Positions 1 to 10,394 of a stretch of DNA of 64,000 nt are shown here, in pieces. Position 1 is the first letter of the stretch; every line of letters starts with the position of its first letter. The notes beneath the pieces are model-generated. The model saw only the letters and a program-made list of their open reading frames with translations, was not told where the DNA came from and did not search any database. The position numbers were made by a program, and so were the translations under genes. This DNA is from Streptococcus oricebi (GTDB lineage: Bacteria; Bacillota; Bacilli; Lactobacillales; Streptococcaceae), in NCBI RefSeq assembly GCF_017883985.1, contig NZ_PRDG01000004.1, forward strand, positions 187,253 to 251,252. The letters are read 5' to 3'.

Positions 1-3000
1 AACTGAGTCATCGCCTGACTTAAAGACTGGGGTTCCTGTCTGCACCTGACCTTGTTTGCCTGTTGAGGTCACGTTCTCCCCACTTGGTTTAACAGCTTCA
101 ACACTTGGAGTATAGGTCGCCTCAGCTGGTGTCCCGTTGACATCGGTTTTAACAACAGTTACTCCGGTTGCCTGACCGGTGAAGGTCTTTTCGGGGGTGA
201 AAGTAATTTGACCTTGGTCGTTGATTTGGTAACTTCCTTGACCTGGAATTGTTACGTTTTCAACCAATTCGCCACTTGCTGGGTCTTTCAATTTAGCTGG
301 CTGGTCGCTTAGAGCTACCGAGTCATCACCCGATTTAAAGACTGGGGTTCCTGTCTGCACCTGACCTTGTTTACCACTTGAGGTTACATTCTCAGCGCTT
401 GGTTTAACCGCTTCGACGCTTGGGGTGTAGGTGGCTTCTACTGGGGTACCGTTGACATCTGTCTTAACGACAGTCACACCAGAAGCTTGACCTATAAAGT
501 TCTTTTCAGGACTAAAGCTGACTTCCCCATCAGTCTCCACTCGATAGGTTCCTTGACCCTCAACCCTTAGCTCGCTAACCAACTGGCCAGTTTTTGGATC
601 CTTGAGTTGGATCGGCTCTTGGCTAAGAGGGACCTGACTAGCTCCTGCTTGAAAGAGGGGCCGTCCTGTTTGTCTTTGCCCTTGCAGGCCTTGACTGCGA
701 GCCTCTTGGCCCCTTGGTTTGACCTCAATTACTTCTGCCTGATAGATAATCTTGGCTGCATTGCCCTCTGGACTACGCAAGAGAAGGCTAATCGGGTCAA
801 CCTGCCCTACAAAATCCTTGGTTGGTTTAAAGTGAATTCGACCAGTCTCAGCTTCTAGCTCATAGACCCCAATTTGCTGGCCATCCTTGGTTGCAGCCAG
901 AGTTCTTGCCTTGATAACTTGGCCTTGACTATCAACAAAGGTGGCTGGATTACTAGCGCTTGGCTCAAGCTTCTGATTGGCATTTACAAAATCCAGGTCT
1001 TTTACCTGCTCTAAACCTTGCAGGTTTGAGCTTGTTATCTTTTGAGGAGCCATAACAATCGGAGCATAATAAGCGTCCATCATGCCAGTCTGCTGACTAA
1101 TTGGGGCCACTTGTTCCTGAGGATCCTTCCAAGCCGTTGAAGCGCCATTGCTATCAAAACGACGGACACTGATTCCCTGAGCTTGGCCTTCAAAGTTAGC
1201 AGCTGGAACAAACTCTACTTGAACGTCCTTGCCCTGACCAGTAACCTTATACTTCCCTTCATTAGCTACTGTGTAATAGCCGTCCTTATCTAAAGGAGCA
1301 GCCTGACCATTCGCCAGAACAATCTGAGGAGCTCGATTTTCATCAATCTTCGCAGCTGTCTGGTAATCATACTTAGATTTACCTTGAGCTTCAAAGCTCA
1401 AAAGCCCTCTTTGGGTCTGGCCCTTGTCGCCCAAGGTTTCCAAACGACCTCCCTTGGGTGGATAGGTCATCTGCACACGAAAATCCTCAACCTCACCCGT
1501 ATAGGCCAGGCCGATAGGCTTGAGAATATCATCCTCATCAATGGCAATCCGCAGGCGGGCTCCCAGATGATCCAAGGATGGATCCATCATGGCTGGAGCC
1601 TGGCGGAATACAAGACTATAGGCACCCTGGCCATTTACGGTCACTAAATCGGAGGCTTCATTTTCATCGAAACGGCCATTATTATTAAAGTCAACCCAGC
1701 CCCGCAAATAAGCCTGCTTGGTCCCGCTGGCACTGGCCTTGACTTTAAGACTGAAACTACCGTCATCGTGGCGGTCTAGCTTAATAATCTGATTGGTCTG
1801 GCCCTTCATGTCATTAGGCAGGAGCTGATCAATCCCCTCATCTGCTGTTGTGGTTTGATCGTCACCAGTCCAAGCCTGCTCTGCCTCAAAGTCCATATCC
1901 GGCTCAGTATCGCCAAGATAGGGCTGCTGAATCTTCTCTCCAGTATGCTGGTCTTTCTTAGAGATGGCGTGAGAAGCCGCTCCATAAGATGCAGGTGCAT
2001 CACCAAAGTCAGCAATTAAAAAGCCCATCATAAAGGCCTGCTGCCCAGAAGTCGTAATGTAGACTCCCAGCTGGCTAGCAGAATGAGTCATAATCAAGGG
2101 AACGGTATTGCCCCTAGAAACGACTGGTCCAAAGACCTGGCTACCAAGTCCAGCCGTTACCTGATCCTTGCTGGTAAAGTAAGACCAGGGTAGACTCTTA
2201 TCACCGGCTAGGGCTGCCCCATTTCCAGCTTCTGAAAAGACCTGCTTGGGATCTTGAGGGACATAGGGAGTGGTAACCTTTCCCTTGGCCCATTCGCCCA
2301 CATGCTCCCAGGCACCTCCATTGGTGATGTAGGTGATAAATTCTCCAGGACTGGCCTCCTCGCTATCGGCAATGACCACAGTTGGCTTAATCTTGACCCC
2401 CTTATAGGTCGCTGACAACTCAAATTGAACGCCGGCATTGGCTCCGTCCTTTTCTGGACGAATGACCGTTTTGCGCTCACCTGTATCAAACCCTTCTTCC
2501 TTAATCTTAGACCAATAGTTTTGCTTGTAGGCCTTGAGCTTGACTGTGCTTTCTCCGTCCTTGCTGGCCTGACTATCTGCTAAATAGTGATTTTCTGCAT
2601 TTGGATTATAGCTTCCTTCATAACCGCTACCTGCAACCCGATTTTTATAAACCTCAGTCGCCTGAAATGGCTTTAGAGATTTGACCTTTAAGTGAACAAT
2701 GTAGCCGGGTGTCAGCTCCTTGGTATAGGTAGAGCCTACTTGTAGGGCCCCATCTGCTGACAAGCCTGTCCAGGCCTTACTATCGCCAAAGTCCAACCAA
2801 GAAACCTGCTTTTGTAAGTCCTCAGGGGAACGATTTTCAGTCAGGGCTGGCTTTTCTACCTTGGGCTGCTCACTAGCATCTTCAATCCCTGGGCCATTGA
2901 CATCCAGGTCCTTATTGGGAGCTGCTCGAAAGCCTGTCCCAGTCGTCAGGGCTTGACCTTGCCGGCTTGGGCGAGGCATGGCGGCTGATTGAGGCTTGCT

Positions 3001-3447
3001 AGACTCTTCCTTAGGAGCTGGAGTAGCCTGGTCTGCTGTCTCTGGCTGGCTAGCTTCTACTTGAGCTGAAGCGACCTCTTTTGAGGTGACTGGACTTTCA
3101 AGCTCTGGTTGGCTCTTATCAGTGGCCTCTACCACCGAGCTAGGAGCTTCTGTAAGGGGAGCCTCCGCTGCCGGTGCTCCGTAAGCAGAAGCTTGATTGG
3201 TAGCGATTCCTTCCGCTTGTGGAGAACTAGCTTCCTCCCTTGAAGCCTGGTCCAGCTGTTCTTGACCTCCTCCTAGCTCATTAACTGGCTGCTCTGATAG
3301 ACTATCCGCCTGCACGACCGGCCCAATCCCAAAAAAGCCGATAGCTACTGCTACCGAAGCTGCACCAAAGCTGTACTTTCTAATCGAATAACGGGTTACC
3401 TTTTCCCGCTTATATTGGTTGACTTTTTTCCTATCTTTCCAAGACAT
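1..3447 (-). CDS. CshA-type fibrillar surface protein, 3' end outside window
   Basis: The first 1149 codons of a cell-wall fibril adhesin; the frame is still open at base 1, so the C-terminus and any sortase signal lie outside. The start ATG at 3445-3447 follows a GGAGG ribosome site. Residues about 17-50 form a YSIRK-type signal peptide (RYSIRKYSFGAASVAVA). A Pro/Glu/Ala-rich stretch follows, then a non-repetitive domain shared with the next gene, a GEVED-type domain (YTGEVEDF), and CshA-type repeats of about 100 residues with the GKQGQVQTGTPVF motif. CshA proteins in oral streptococci form surface fibrils that bind fibronectin and other bacteria; that role is inferred from the family. It is a paralogue of the gene at 3894-9392 and has its own promoter, so the two need not be co-transcribed. 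Confidence 0.9.
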   Translation of the reverse strand, partial: MSWKDRKKVNQYKREKVTRYSIRKYSFGAASVAVAIGFFGIGPVVQADSLSEQPVNELGGGQEQLDQASREEASSPQAEGIATNQASAYGAPAAEAPLTEAPSSVVEATDKSQPELESPVTSKEVASAQVEASQPETADQATPAPKEESSKPQSAAMPRPSRQGQALTTGTGFRAAPNKDLDVNGPGIEDASEQPKVEKPALTENRSPEDLQKQVSWLDFGDSKAWTGLSADGALQVGSTYTKELTPGYIVHLKVKSLKPFQATEVYKNRVAGSGYEGSYNPNAENHYLADSQASKDGESTVKLKAYKQNYWSKIKEEGFDTGERKTVIRPEKDGANAGVQFELSATYKGVKIKPTVVIADSEEASPGEFITYITNGGAWEHVGEWAKGKVTTPYVPQDPKQVFSEAGNGAALAGDKSLPWSYFTSKDQVTAGLGSQVFGPVVSRGNTVPLIMTHSASQLGVYITTSGQQAFMMGFLIADFGDAPASYGAASHAISKKDQHTGEKIQQPYLGDTEPDMDFEAEQAWTGDDQTTTADEGIDQLLPNDMKGQTNQIIKLDRHDDGSFSLKVKASASGTKQAYLRGWVDFNNNGRFDENEASDLVTVNGQGAYSLVFRQAPAMMDPSLDHLGARLRIAIDEDDILKPIGLAYTGEVEDFRVQMTYPPKGGRLETLGDKGQTQRGLLSFEAQGKSKYDYQTAAKIDENRAPQIVLANGQAAPLDKDGYYTVANEGKYKVTGQGKDVQVEFVPAANFEGQAQGISVRRFDSNGASTAWKDPQEQVAPISQQTGMMDAYYAPIVMAPQKITSSNLQGLEQVKDLDFVNANQKLEPSASNPATFVDSQGQVIKARTLAATKDGQQIGVYELEAETGRIHFKPTKDFVGQVDPISLLLRSPEGNAAKIIYQAEVIEVKPRGQEARSQGLQGQRQTGRPLFQAGASQVPLSQEPIQLKDPKTGQLVSELRVEGQGTYRVETDGEVSFSPEKNFIGQASGVTVVKTDVNGTPVEATYTPSVEAVKPSAENVTSSGKQGQVQTGTPVFKSGDDSVALSDQPAKLKDPASGELVENVTIPGQGSYQINDQGQITFTPEKTFTGQATGVTVVKTDVNGTPAEATYTPSVEAVKPSGENVTSTGKQGQVQTGTPVFKSGDDSV

Positions 3448-3591
3448 TGTTTATCCTCCTATTAGTTTTGTCCTTATTTTCCCCAAAAACAACTTGGATT
3501 AAAGAAGTCAAATGAAAGGGAGCCAAAGACTCATTTAGCCCTTCTGGCCTCCTATTCCTATAAATAATTAGCTTATTTATATACTAAATTT

Positions 3592-3620
3592 ATTATAGTT
3601 AGGCTCTCATAGAAAGTCAA
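3592..3620 (-). promoter_or_regulatory. Sigma-A promoter of first CshA-type gene
   Basis: On the minus strand TTGACT (3615-3620) and TATAAT (3592-3597) are separated by exactly 17 nt. The expected transcript starts near 3585, giving a leader of about 140 nt. The 446-nt gene-free stretch 3448-3893 holds this promoter, the leader and the terminator of the neighbouring gene; I saw nothing else in it. Confidence 0.85.
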
Positions 3621-3821
3621 CAAATAAAACCTCAAAAAAGATACAAGATAGACAAATCTGACCAAAAATCAAACAAGAGCTGAAAAGCATGAGAATAAAG
3701 GAAAAAACTGACTTCAAGAGACCTGAAATTTGACCTTTTGCTCCAAAAATCAGAAGACCTCATCAACAACTATCGGACAAAATGAACCCAATCCTGCTTC
3801 CAGGCAGCCAACAAAAAAACG

Positions 3822-3857
3822 GAAAAAAACCTCCCCTAGCATGAGCTAGAGGAGGTT
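3822..3857 (-). terminator. Rho-independent terminator after large CshA-type gene
   Basis: A 13-bp stem (3828-3840 with 3845-3857, one G-U pair, ATGA loop) is followed on the minus strand by a run of seven U. It lies 37 nt past the stop codon at 3894. Confidence 0.9.
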
Positions 3858-3893
3858 CTTCTTATGGGTCATTTAAGAGCTGACCTTATTTCT

Positions 3894-6800
3894 TTAGTCT
3901 TCCTTTTTCTTACGAGCAGAAGCAAGGAGGCCTAGACCAGTCATCAAGAGGAGGCTAGCTGCTGGGAAGAGATTGCTTGTTCTGCTTCCTGTCTCTGGCA
4001 GCTTCTTAGCGTCCGCCTTTGGATAGGACCTTGGGCTAGTATGACTTACTTTTTGCTCAAGCTTCATCTCTTGAGGGCTGTCTTTTGGCTCTTGACTTGG
4101 GTCAGCCAAGACTTGAGGAGTATAAAGTCCAAGCACTTGACTGCCATTAGCATCCTGGGCTAAGACTTGGACACCTCTTGGATTGCCGACAAAGTCTGGA
4201 TTTGGCTGGAAGGTAACCTGACCAGTCAGAGGATTGAGGGTATAGGTCCCAATCACTCGACCATCTTGATCCAGAGCATCTACGCTTAGCTGATCGGTTA
4301 CTTGATTAGCCCTTGGATCAATCAATTTGGCTGGGTGGTCCGCATCAATCAGAATTTCCACAGCTGGATCTCCTGCCTCAAAGATTGGAGTTCCTGTTTG
4401 GGCCTGACCTTGTTTGCCTACAGAAGTCACTGGCTTGGCAGTTGGAGTCACCGGCTCGACAGTTGGGGTGTAGGTGGCTTGGGCTTGACTACCATTGACA
4501 TCTGTCTTGACCACTGTCACCCCTTGGGCCTGACCAACAAAGGTCTTGAGCGGGGTAAAGCTTACCTGACCATCAGCCGCAATCCGATAGGTTCCTTGAT
4601 TTGGAATAGTTACTTCATCAACCAACTGACCGCTGACCGGATCCTTTAATTTTGCTGGGTCTGCACTAAGGGGTACAGAAGGATCTCCCGCTTCAAAGCT
4701 TGGACTTCCAGTTTGGACTTGCCCTTGCTTACCAATAGACTCAACCGACTGACCACTTGGGACAACCCCGGTCACATGCGGTTGGTAGCTGGCTTGGGCT
4801 GTATTGCCCTTGCTGTCCTTAACAAGAACTTCGACTGCTAGAGGGTCTCCAATAAAGTCTTTATTTGGCTGGAAGCTGACTGTACCATCACTATTGAGCT
4901 GGTAGCTTCCGACTACTTTTCCAGTTTGATCCTTGGCTGCCAGGGTCTTGTCCGCAATCGCCTGACCATTGACCAGAAAGGCAAAAGCATCTGCTGCAAA
5001 TGGAATGGTTTCTTCCTTACCATTGACTAGAACCTTGCCTGGACTAAAGCTTAAATCACCCTTTTGTTCCTGACCTTGCTTGCCAAATGTTTCTGCATCC
5101 TTGGCAGATGGTTTAGCAGACAACACTTTTGGTTTGTAAGTAGCTTCAGCCTGGGTCAAGTTGACATCATGCTTAACCACTGTAACTCCCTTGGCTTGTC
5201 CCACAAAGTCTTTCTCTGGAGTAAAGCTAACAGTACCATCAGCCTCAATGCTATAAACCCCTTCATTTGGAACGCTTACTCGGCTAGAAAGCTGGCCGCT
5301 TACAGGGTCTTTTAATTGGGCAGGGTCGTCGCTCAAGGCTACTTCTTCATCTCCCGCCTTAAAGATTGGCTTACCGGTTTGAAGTTCTCCTTGTAGGCCT
5401 TCTGAAAGGACATCTTGACCGGTTGGAGTGACTTTAGTGACGGTTGGAGTATAGGTAGTCGTTACCTTAGTTCCATTGACGTCTTTCTTGACCACCTCAA
5501 CAGCAGTCGCAGTGCCAAAGTAGCTCTTGTCTGGAGTGAAGGTCACTTGACCATCCTTAATCCGGTAAGTTCCTTGATTTGGAATCCTTAGTTCGTCTAC
5601 TTCTTGACCTGTCTTAGGATCAACTAGCTTGGCTGGGTCTGAGCTTAGGGCCACTTCTGGATCACCCGCTTGGAAAACAGGAGTTCCAGTCTGCTCTTTT
5701 CCTTGCTTCCCAGTGGAAACTGCCGCTGTTGCTGTTGGAGTGACTTCCTCAACAGTTGGGGTATAAGTTGTTTCGACTGGCGTACCATTTTCGTCCTTGC
5801 GGATAAGGGTCACACCACTTGCCTTGCCCTTGAATTGTGGCTCTGGAGTAAAGGTTACTTGACCCTTGTCATCAATCGTATAGGTTCCTTGACCATCAAC
5901 GACAACCTTATCCACTAGTTGCTTGCTGCTTGGGTCAACCAATTTAGCACCTTCAACAAATGGCACCTGATCATCACCCGGTGTAAAGACAGGTGTCCCG
6001 GTTTGCGGACGACCTTGCTTACCGGTGGAGACTGCCTCTTGTGCAGTTGGCGTCACCTTGATTACGGTTGGGGTATAGGTAGTGCTTGCCTTTGTACCAT
6101 TGATATCTTTTTTAACCACTTCAACAGCAGTTGCCTTACCAAAGAAGGTCTTCTCTGGGGTAAAGGTTACCAGACCCTTGCTATCAATTGTATAGGTTCC
6201 TTGGCCATCAATTGTCACCTGATCCACTTCTTGACCAGTCTTAGAATCCACTAACTTGGCTGGGTCTGAACTCAAGGCCACATCTGGATGACCTGGCTGG
6301 AATTCTGGCTGACCAGTTTGAGGCTGGCCTTGCTTGCCTTCGGATACCGCTTCTTTTGCAGTTGGGCTTACTTGGGTAACTGTTGGGCTATAAGTGGTTT
6401 CAGCCTTGGTGCCATTGATGTCTTTTTTAACTACCTTAATCGCAGTTGCAGGACCATGGAAGTCTGCTAGCGGAGTGAAAGTCACAGTGCCGTCAGGGGC
6501 AATACTGTACTTACCTTGATTAGCAATAATTACTTCATCTACTTCCGCTTGGCTAGTTGGGTCCACCAACTTAGCCGGATCATCACTTAGGGCAATCCGT
6601 GTGTCACCTGGCTCAAAGTTTGGCTTACCTGTTTGAATCTTGCCTTGTAGACCAGTAGACTCGGCTGACTGACCGACTGGATTTACCGGAGTAACTGTTG
6701 GTGTATAGATAACTCGTGCCGCATCTCCCTGATCATCAAGCAAGTAAGCAGTAATCGGAGCTGGTGTTCCATGGTAGTCCTTGTTTGGTTTGAAGACCAC

Positions 6801-9392
6801 TTTACCAATTTCTCGATTTAACTCATAGCTACCAACAACCTTATCACCATCTTTGGCATCAACAGTATCAGTTGTAATTTCCTTACCTGTAGCGTCAAAG
6901 AAGATAACCTTGTTAGTTGCAGACGGAGTCATATCTCTACCTTCTGGTGTGGTAAAGGTCAAGTCCCGACTATGCTCCAAACCTTGGATATTGCTAGTTG
7001 TTTCCTCACTGGTATCAAAGATATAAGGTACAAAGCGACCGTCATTGTTGTCAAGGACAGTATTGGTATTGTGCTTGCCTACTACACTGGTCTTCCAATT
7101 TGTGTCAGCAGCATTACTGTCCACACGACGGATATTGATTCCCTTAGCACGACCAACGAAGTCTTTTTTAGGAGTAAAGGTGACTTCAACCTTGTCTCCC
7201 TTAAGGGTCAGCTTGTAGGTGCCGTCTTCGGTTTCATAAGCACCTGCTGCATTTGGTAGAATTTCATTGCCACTATTATCAAATACTTTCGGTGTAGCTG
7301 TTTGATTGATTGTCGCCTTAACACCCTTGTTGTAGGATTCTTCACCGTAGGCTTCAAATTCCACATCAGCGGTCACAGATGTATTTTTCTCACCATAGGC
7401 TGTTTGAGTCAGACCAACAGGTGGGAAGGTAATCCGGCTTTGGAAGTCTTCAACTTCACCGGTGTAGGCTAGGCCAGTTGGATTTTGAATATCGTTTTGG
7501 TCCATGGCAATCCGGACCCGGGTAGCCAAATCAGCAGTTGCCTTATCATCTTTTTCTTTTTGAACTTCTGGAGCCTGGCTAAAGACTAGCTCATACTCAC
7601 CGTCCTTATCAACTGTCACGAAGTCTGAGGCTTCATTTTCATCAAATTTTCCATCTTGGTTGAAGTCAACCCAGGCCCGCAGATAGGCTGGAGCAGTACC
7701 ATTATTGTTGGCCTTTACTTTCAGACTATACTTACCATCGGCGCTTCTCTCTAATTTGATTAAACCATTGGTCTGACCCTTTTGGTCGGCTGGCAGTAAA
7801 TCTTCTACCTTTTCATCTGCCTCATGATCTGTATCATCGGCTGTCCAGTCAGCACCAGCTAAACTACTGTTATCTGGATCTGGAGCAGTTGTTCCGATAA
7901 AGGGTTGCTGGATAGATGAATCATCTGTTGATGCTTTTTGGTTAATCGCATGTGAGGCTTTTCCGTAGGATTCTGGAGCATCACCAGTATCTGTCATCAT
8001 AAAGCCCAGCATAAAGCCTTGCTGACCGGTTGTAGTTACATAGACACCCAGTTGGCTAGCTCCCCGAGTCATAAGCAAAGGAATGGTATTCCCACGAGAG
8101 ACCACCGGACCAAATACCTGGGTACCTAGACCAGCTGTTGTCTGATCCTTGCTAGTGAAATACTTCCAGTTAAAACGAGTATCTTGAGCCAACTCAGTTC
8201 CGTTACCCTGACTCGTCAGCATAGTATTTGGATCTTGTGGAACATATTGCCAAGGCTCGTTTGGCTTTTCCCATTCACCAATATGCTCCCAGGCTCCACC
8301 ATTGGTAATATAGTTAATCAATTCACCAGGGCTAGCTTCTTCTCCATCAGCCACCACCATGGTTGGCTTTACTGCCTTTCCCTTATAGGTTGCAGAGATG
8401 GTAAATTGAACACCGGCATTGGCACCATCAACAGTTGTCCGAATAACGGTTTCCTTTTCACCCGTTGAGAAACCTGAATCTTTAATTTTTGCCCATTGGT
8501 TTTGTTTAAATGCTTTAAAAAATGCTTCGTCGTTAGAATTTTTTCCATCGAAATGTAAAAAACTATTTTTAGCATCAGAATCGTAAGTCCCTGCCTTATC
8601 TGTTCCCTCAACCCTCTTTTTATAGACATCGGTTGCCTGGAATGGCTTTAATGATTTAACAGTTAGGGTAACTTCATAATCAGGTGAAATTACTTTTTTG
8701 TAGGTAGCCCCTACTTTCAATTCCCTATCATTTCCTAGCCCTGTCCAAGCAGTTGTATCACCAAAATCTAGCCATGAAATTTGCTTATTCAACTGCTCTG
8801 CTGAACGGTCATTTGTTTGCTTAGGCTTCTCAACCTTTGGTGTCTCTGTCGCATCTTCAATCCCTGGTCCATTGACATCCAAGTCTTGGCTGGCATCCGC
8901 CCTAAATCCAGTTCCGGTCGGTATAGCTTGACCTTCCTTGGCAGAACGAGGCATAGCTGCTGTCTTAGGCTTTTCAACTGGACTAGCCGGATAGCTAACA
9001 GGCTTTTCCTTGACAGGAAGAACTTCCTTGCTAGGTTCTGAGTTTTGAACCTCTACTAGTCCTGCTTGACTGTCTGTATCAGCCTTGGCTGGCTCTACTT
9101 TTTCAGCAGCTGGAGCTTGGTAGAGATTTTTAGCATCTTCTAGGCCAACTTGAGAATTTACAGGCTCTTGCTGACTAGAGGTCTGGCTAGCGAGCTCCGG
9201 CTCCTTGACCTCCTTGGCTGAATCAATTACATCCTGCTCACTTACTGCGTCTGCTTGTACCGGAGCTCCCACAGCGAAAAAGCCCATGGCTACTGCAACT
9301 GAGGCAGCACCAAAGCTGTATTTTCTGATGGAATAACGGGTTACTTTTTCCCGTTTCTGCTCTTGAACCTGTTTGGCTTTCTTCCAAAACAT
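3894..9392 (-). CDS. CshA-type LPXTG-anchored fibrillar surface protein
   Basis: Complete 1832-aa wall-anchored fibril protein. From the N-terminus: YSIRK signal peptide (about 17-48), low-complexity Glu/Pro/Ala region to about 190, a non-repetitive ligand-type domain (about 200-500), a Ca-loop and GEVED domain (DFNQDGKFDENEAS, YTGEVEDF; about 560-670), two divergent repeat units, then about eight CshA-type repeats of 95-100 residues each opening with a motif such as STGKQGRPQTGTPVF. The C-terminus has LPETGS, a hydrophobic helix and an RKKK tail, the standard sortase A signal. The ATG follows AGGAGG. CshA of Streptococcus gordonii is a fibronectin-binding fibril; function here is inferred from architecture. 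The tandem paralogue downstream suggests gene duplication, and the repeats invite recombination between the two genes. Confidence 0.95.
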   Translation of the reverse strand: MFWKKAKQVQEQKREKVTRYSIRKYSFGAASVAVAMGFFAVGAPVQADAVSEQDVIDSAKEVKEPELASQTSSQQEPVNSQVGLEDAKNLYQAPAAEKVEPAKADTDSQAGLVEVQNSEPSKEVLPVKEKPVSYPASPVEKPKTAAMPRSAKEGQAIPTGTGFRADASQDLDVNGPGIEDATETPKVEKPKQTNDRSAEQLNKQISWLDFGDTTAWTGLGNDRELKVGATYKKVISPDYEVTLTVKSLKPFQATDVYKKRVEGTDKAGTYDSDAKNSFLHFDGKNSNDEAFFKAFKQNQWAKIKDSGFSTGEKETVIRTTVDGANAGVQFTISATYKGKAVKPTMVVADGEEASPGELINYITNGGAWEHIGEWEKPNEPWQYVPQDPNTMLTSQGNGTELAQDTRFNWKYFTSKDQTTAGLGTQVFGPVVSRGNTIPLLMTRGASQLGVYVTTTGQQGFMLGFMMTDTGDAPESYGKASHAINQKASTDDSSIQQPFIGTTAPDPDNSSLAGADWTADDTDHEADEKVEDLLPADQKGQTNGLIKLERSADGKYSLKVKANNNGTAPAYLRAWVDFNQDGKFDENEASDFVTVDKDGEYELVFSQAPEVQKEKDDKATADLATRVRIAMDQNDIQNPTGLAYTGEVEDFQSRITFPPVGLTQTAYGEKNTSVTADVEFEAYGEESYNKGVKATINQTATPKVFDNSGNEILPNAAGAYETEDGTYKLTLKGDKVEVTFTPKKDFVGRAKGINIRRVDSNAADTNWKTSVVGKHNTNTVLDNNDGRFVPYIFDTSEETTSNIQGLEHSRDLTFTTPEGRDMTPSATNKVIFFDATGKEITTDTVDAKDGDKVVGSYELNREIGKVVFKPNKDYHGTPAPITAYLLDDQGDAARVIYTPTVTPVNPVGQSAESTGLQGKIQTGKPNFEPGDTRIALSDDPAKLVDPTSQAEVDEVIIANQGKYSIAPDGTVTFTPLADFHGPATAIKVVKKDINGTKAETTYSPTVTQVSPTAKEAVSEGKQGQPQTGQPEFQPGHPDVALSSDPAKLVDSKTGQEVDQVTIDGQGTYTIDSKGLVTFTPEKTFFGKATAVEVVKKDINGTKASTTYTPTVIKVTPTAQEAVSTGKQGRPQTGTPVFTPGDDQVPFVEGAKLVDPSSKQLVDKVVVDGQGTYTIDDKGQVTFTPEPQFKGKASGVTLIRKDENGTPVETTYTPTVEEVTPTATAAVSTGKQGKEQTGTPVFQAGDPEVALSSDPAKLVDPKTGQEVDELRIPNQGTYRIKDGQVTFTPDKSYFGTATAVEVVKKDVNGTKVTTTYTPTVTKVTPTGQDVLSEGLQGELQTGKPIFKAGDEEVALSDDPAQLKDPVSGQLSSRVSVPNEGVYSIEADGTVSFTPEKDFVGQAKGVTVVKHDVNLTQAEATYKPKVLSAKPSAKDAETFGKQGQEQKGDLSFSPGKVLVNGKEETIPFAADAFAFLVNGQAIADKTLAAKDQTGKVVGSYQLNSDGTVSFQPNKDFIGDPLAVEVLVKDSKGNTAQASYQPHVTGVVPSGQSVESIGKQGQVQTGSPSFEAGDPSVPLSADPAKLKDPVSGQLVDEVTIPNQGTYRIAADGQVSFTPLKTFVGQAQGVTVVKTDVNGSQAQATYTPTVEPVTPTAKPVTSVGKQGQAQTGTPIFEAGDPAVEILIDADHPAKLIDPRANQVTDQLSVDALDQDGRVIGTYTLNPLTGQVTFQPNPDFVGNPRGVQVLAQDANGSQVLGLYTPQVLADPSQEPKDSPQEMKLEQKVSHTSPRSYPKADAKKLPETGSRTSNLFPAASLLLMTGLGLLASARKKKED

Positions 9393-9463
9393 AAGGTATC
9401 CTCCTAAAATATTTTTCTTCTTTTTTGGGCATTAAAAAATAACTTATTTCAACAAATAAGCTA

Positions 9464-9490
9464 GCATGCCATATCTCCCATATAGCATGT
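9464..9490 (-). other. Hairpin in the 5' leader of the CshA-type gene
   Basis: Arms 9465-9474 and 9480-9489 pair over 10 bp with one G-U and a 5-nt loop. A second, perfect 7-bp stem lies at 9433-9450, closer to the start codon. Both are inside the ~140-nt leader. A role in mRNA stability or translation is possible but not shown. Confidence 0.45.
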
Positions 9491-9536
9491 GAAAATAGAT
9501 AGATAAGTAAGACCTAGCCACCTACTGTCTGAGTCT

Positions 9537-9565
9537 ATTATAAGTGGAATAGCGAGTAAAGTCAA
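9537..9565 (-). promoter_or_regulatory. Sigma-A promoter of large CshA-type gene
   Basis: TTGACT (9560-9565), a 17-nt spacer and TATAAT (9537-9542) on the minus strand: the same boxes and spacer as in front of the paralogue at 3592-3620, with a leader of similar length. Confidence 0.85.
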
Positions 9566-9576
9566 CCAATAGCCCA

Positions 9577-9610
9577 TAAAAAATAGACGAAAAATAAGAT
9601 TTTTCATCTA
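9577..9610 (-). terminator. Terminator of the 211-aa protein gene
   Basis: A 12-bp stem with one G-U pair (9584-9595 with 9599-9610) is followed on the minus strand by seven U. It sits 16 nt beyond the stop codon at 9626 and just upstream of the CshA promoter, so it insulates the two genes. Confidence 0.85.
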
Positions 9611-9625
9611 TAACAAACATTTATT

Positions 9626-10261
9626 TTAAAAATCTCTGGTCAATTCATAATAAGGAACCAGGGCCTTGAGGGCCTGAGCTAGTCTTTCTGCCAAGTCTTC
9701 CAGAGAATCGGCCTGACTCTGAGCCACATTATACTTGACCAAGACCTTGCGGACCTTGCCTTCTTTGACCCCTTTTTGTAAGAGTTGGCGATTGGCCTCA
9801 GTCCCTTCCAGAACCTGACTTTCTCCCTCAATCTGGGCAAGATAATAGAGCGGGTCAGTCAAGGGCTGATTTAAGATCCGATTCTGCTTGATTAGGCTCT
9901 GCTCATCTTTTTTGCGCTCGATAAAACTCACCTCGACCGAAACCCCAAAGTCAGTCGTGTCTCCATACAAACGTAGGGCAAACATGGGCTCGCTTAAATC
10001 TCCAAAACCCTTGAGATAGGCCCAAAAATGCGGCCGCAAGATTTGAGCCTGGTTCATCCAGTTGCTGGTCCGCTCCAAGCTCAAATTCGGTAAATGCTCC
10101 TGCACCAAGCGAGCCAAGCTGGTAAATTCCTGGCGAGCAGCCTGTCCCTGCCTTTTCAAATCCACCATTAGGGCCTCCTCTGGACCAGCCTTGGCTGGCG
10201 CCAGATACTTGGTTCCCTGCTGAGCCAGATAGGCCTCAATAGCCGGTAAAATTGTCATCAT
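9626..10261 (-). CDS. Unrecognised soluble protein, 211 aa
   Basis: An intact reading frame with a good ribosome site (GAAAGGAAG before ATG) and its own terminator. I do not recognise the family with confidence; size and style recall the HI_0552-type cytosolic proteins of unknown function annotated in streptococci. There is no signal peptide, membrane segment or clear catalytic motif. The N-terminal half is helical and Gln/Glu-rich, the middle has alternating strands (MFALRLYGDTTDFGVSVEVS), and the C-terminus is helical again. It lies 133 nt downstream of jag in the same direction; the gap contains short GC-rich hairpins without a U run, so read-through from the rnpA-yidC-jag operon is possible. 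Confidence 0.7.
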   Translation of the reverse strand: MMTILPAIEAYLAQQGTKYLAPAKAGPEEALMVDLKRQGQAARQEFTSLARLVQEHLPNLSLERTSNWMNQAQILRPHFWAYLKGFGDLSEPMFALRLYGDTTDFGVSVEVSFIERKKDEQSLIKQNRILNQPLTDPLYYLAQIEGESQVLEGTEANRQLLQKGVKEGKVRKVLVKYNVAQSQADSLEDLAERLAQALKALVPYYELTRDF

Positions 10262-10394
10262 GCTTCCTTTCTCTTTTGATAGACGAAAGAGGCCGAAACA
10301 AAAGTCTCAAACCTCTCAAGTCTATTGTAAATGGACCAGGCTCTTAGGCTTTTCGCCTGACCTTTTCAGACGGGCCTTTTGGCCCAGTCCCTTC

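Noticed and set aside
10372..10385. Terminator of jag
   Set aside because: GGGCC-TTTT-GGCCC forms a good stem but has no U run on the minus strand.
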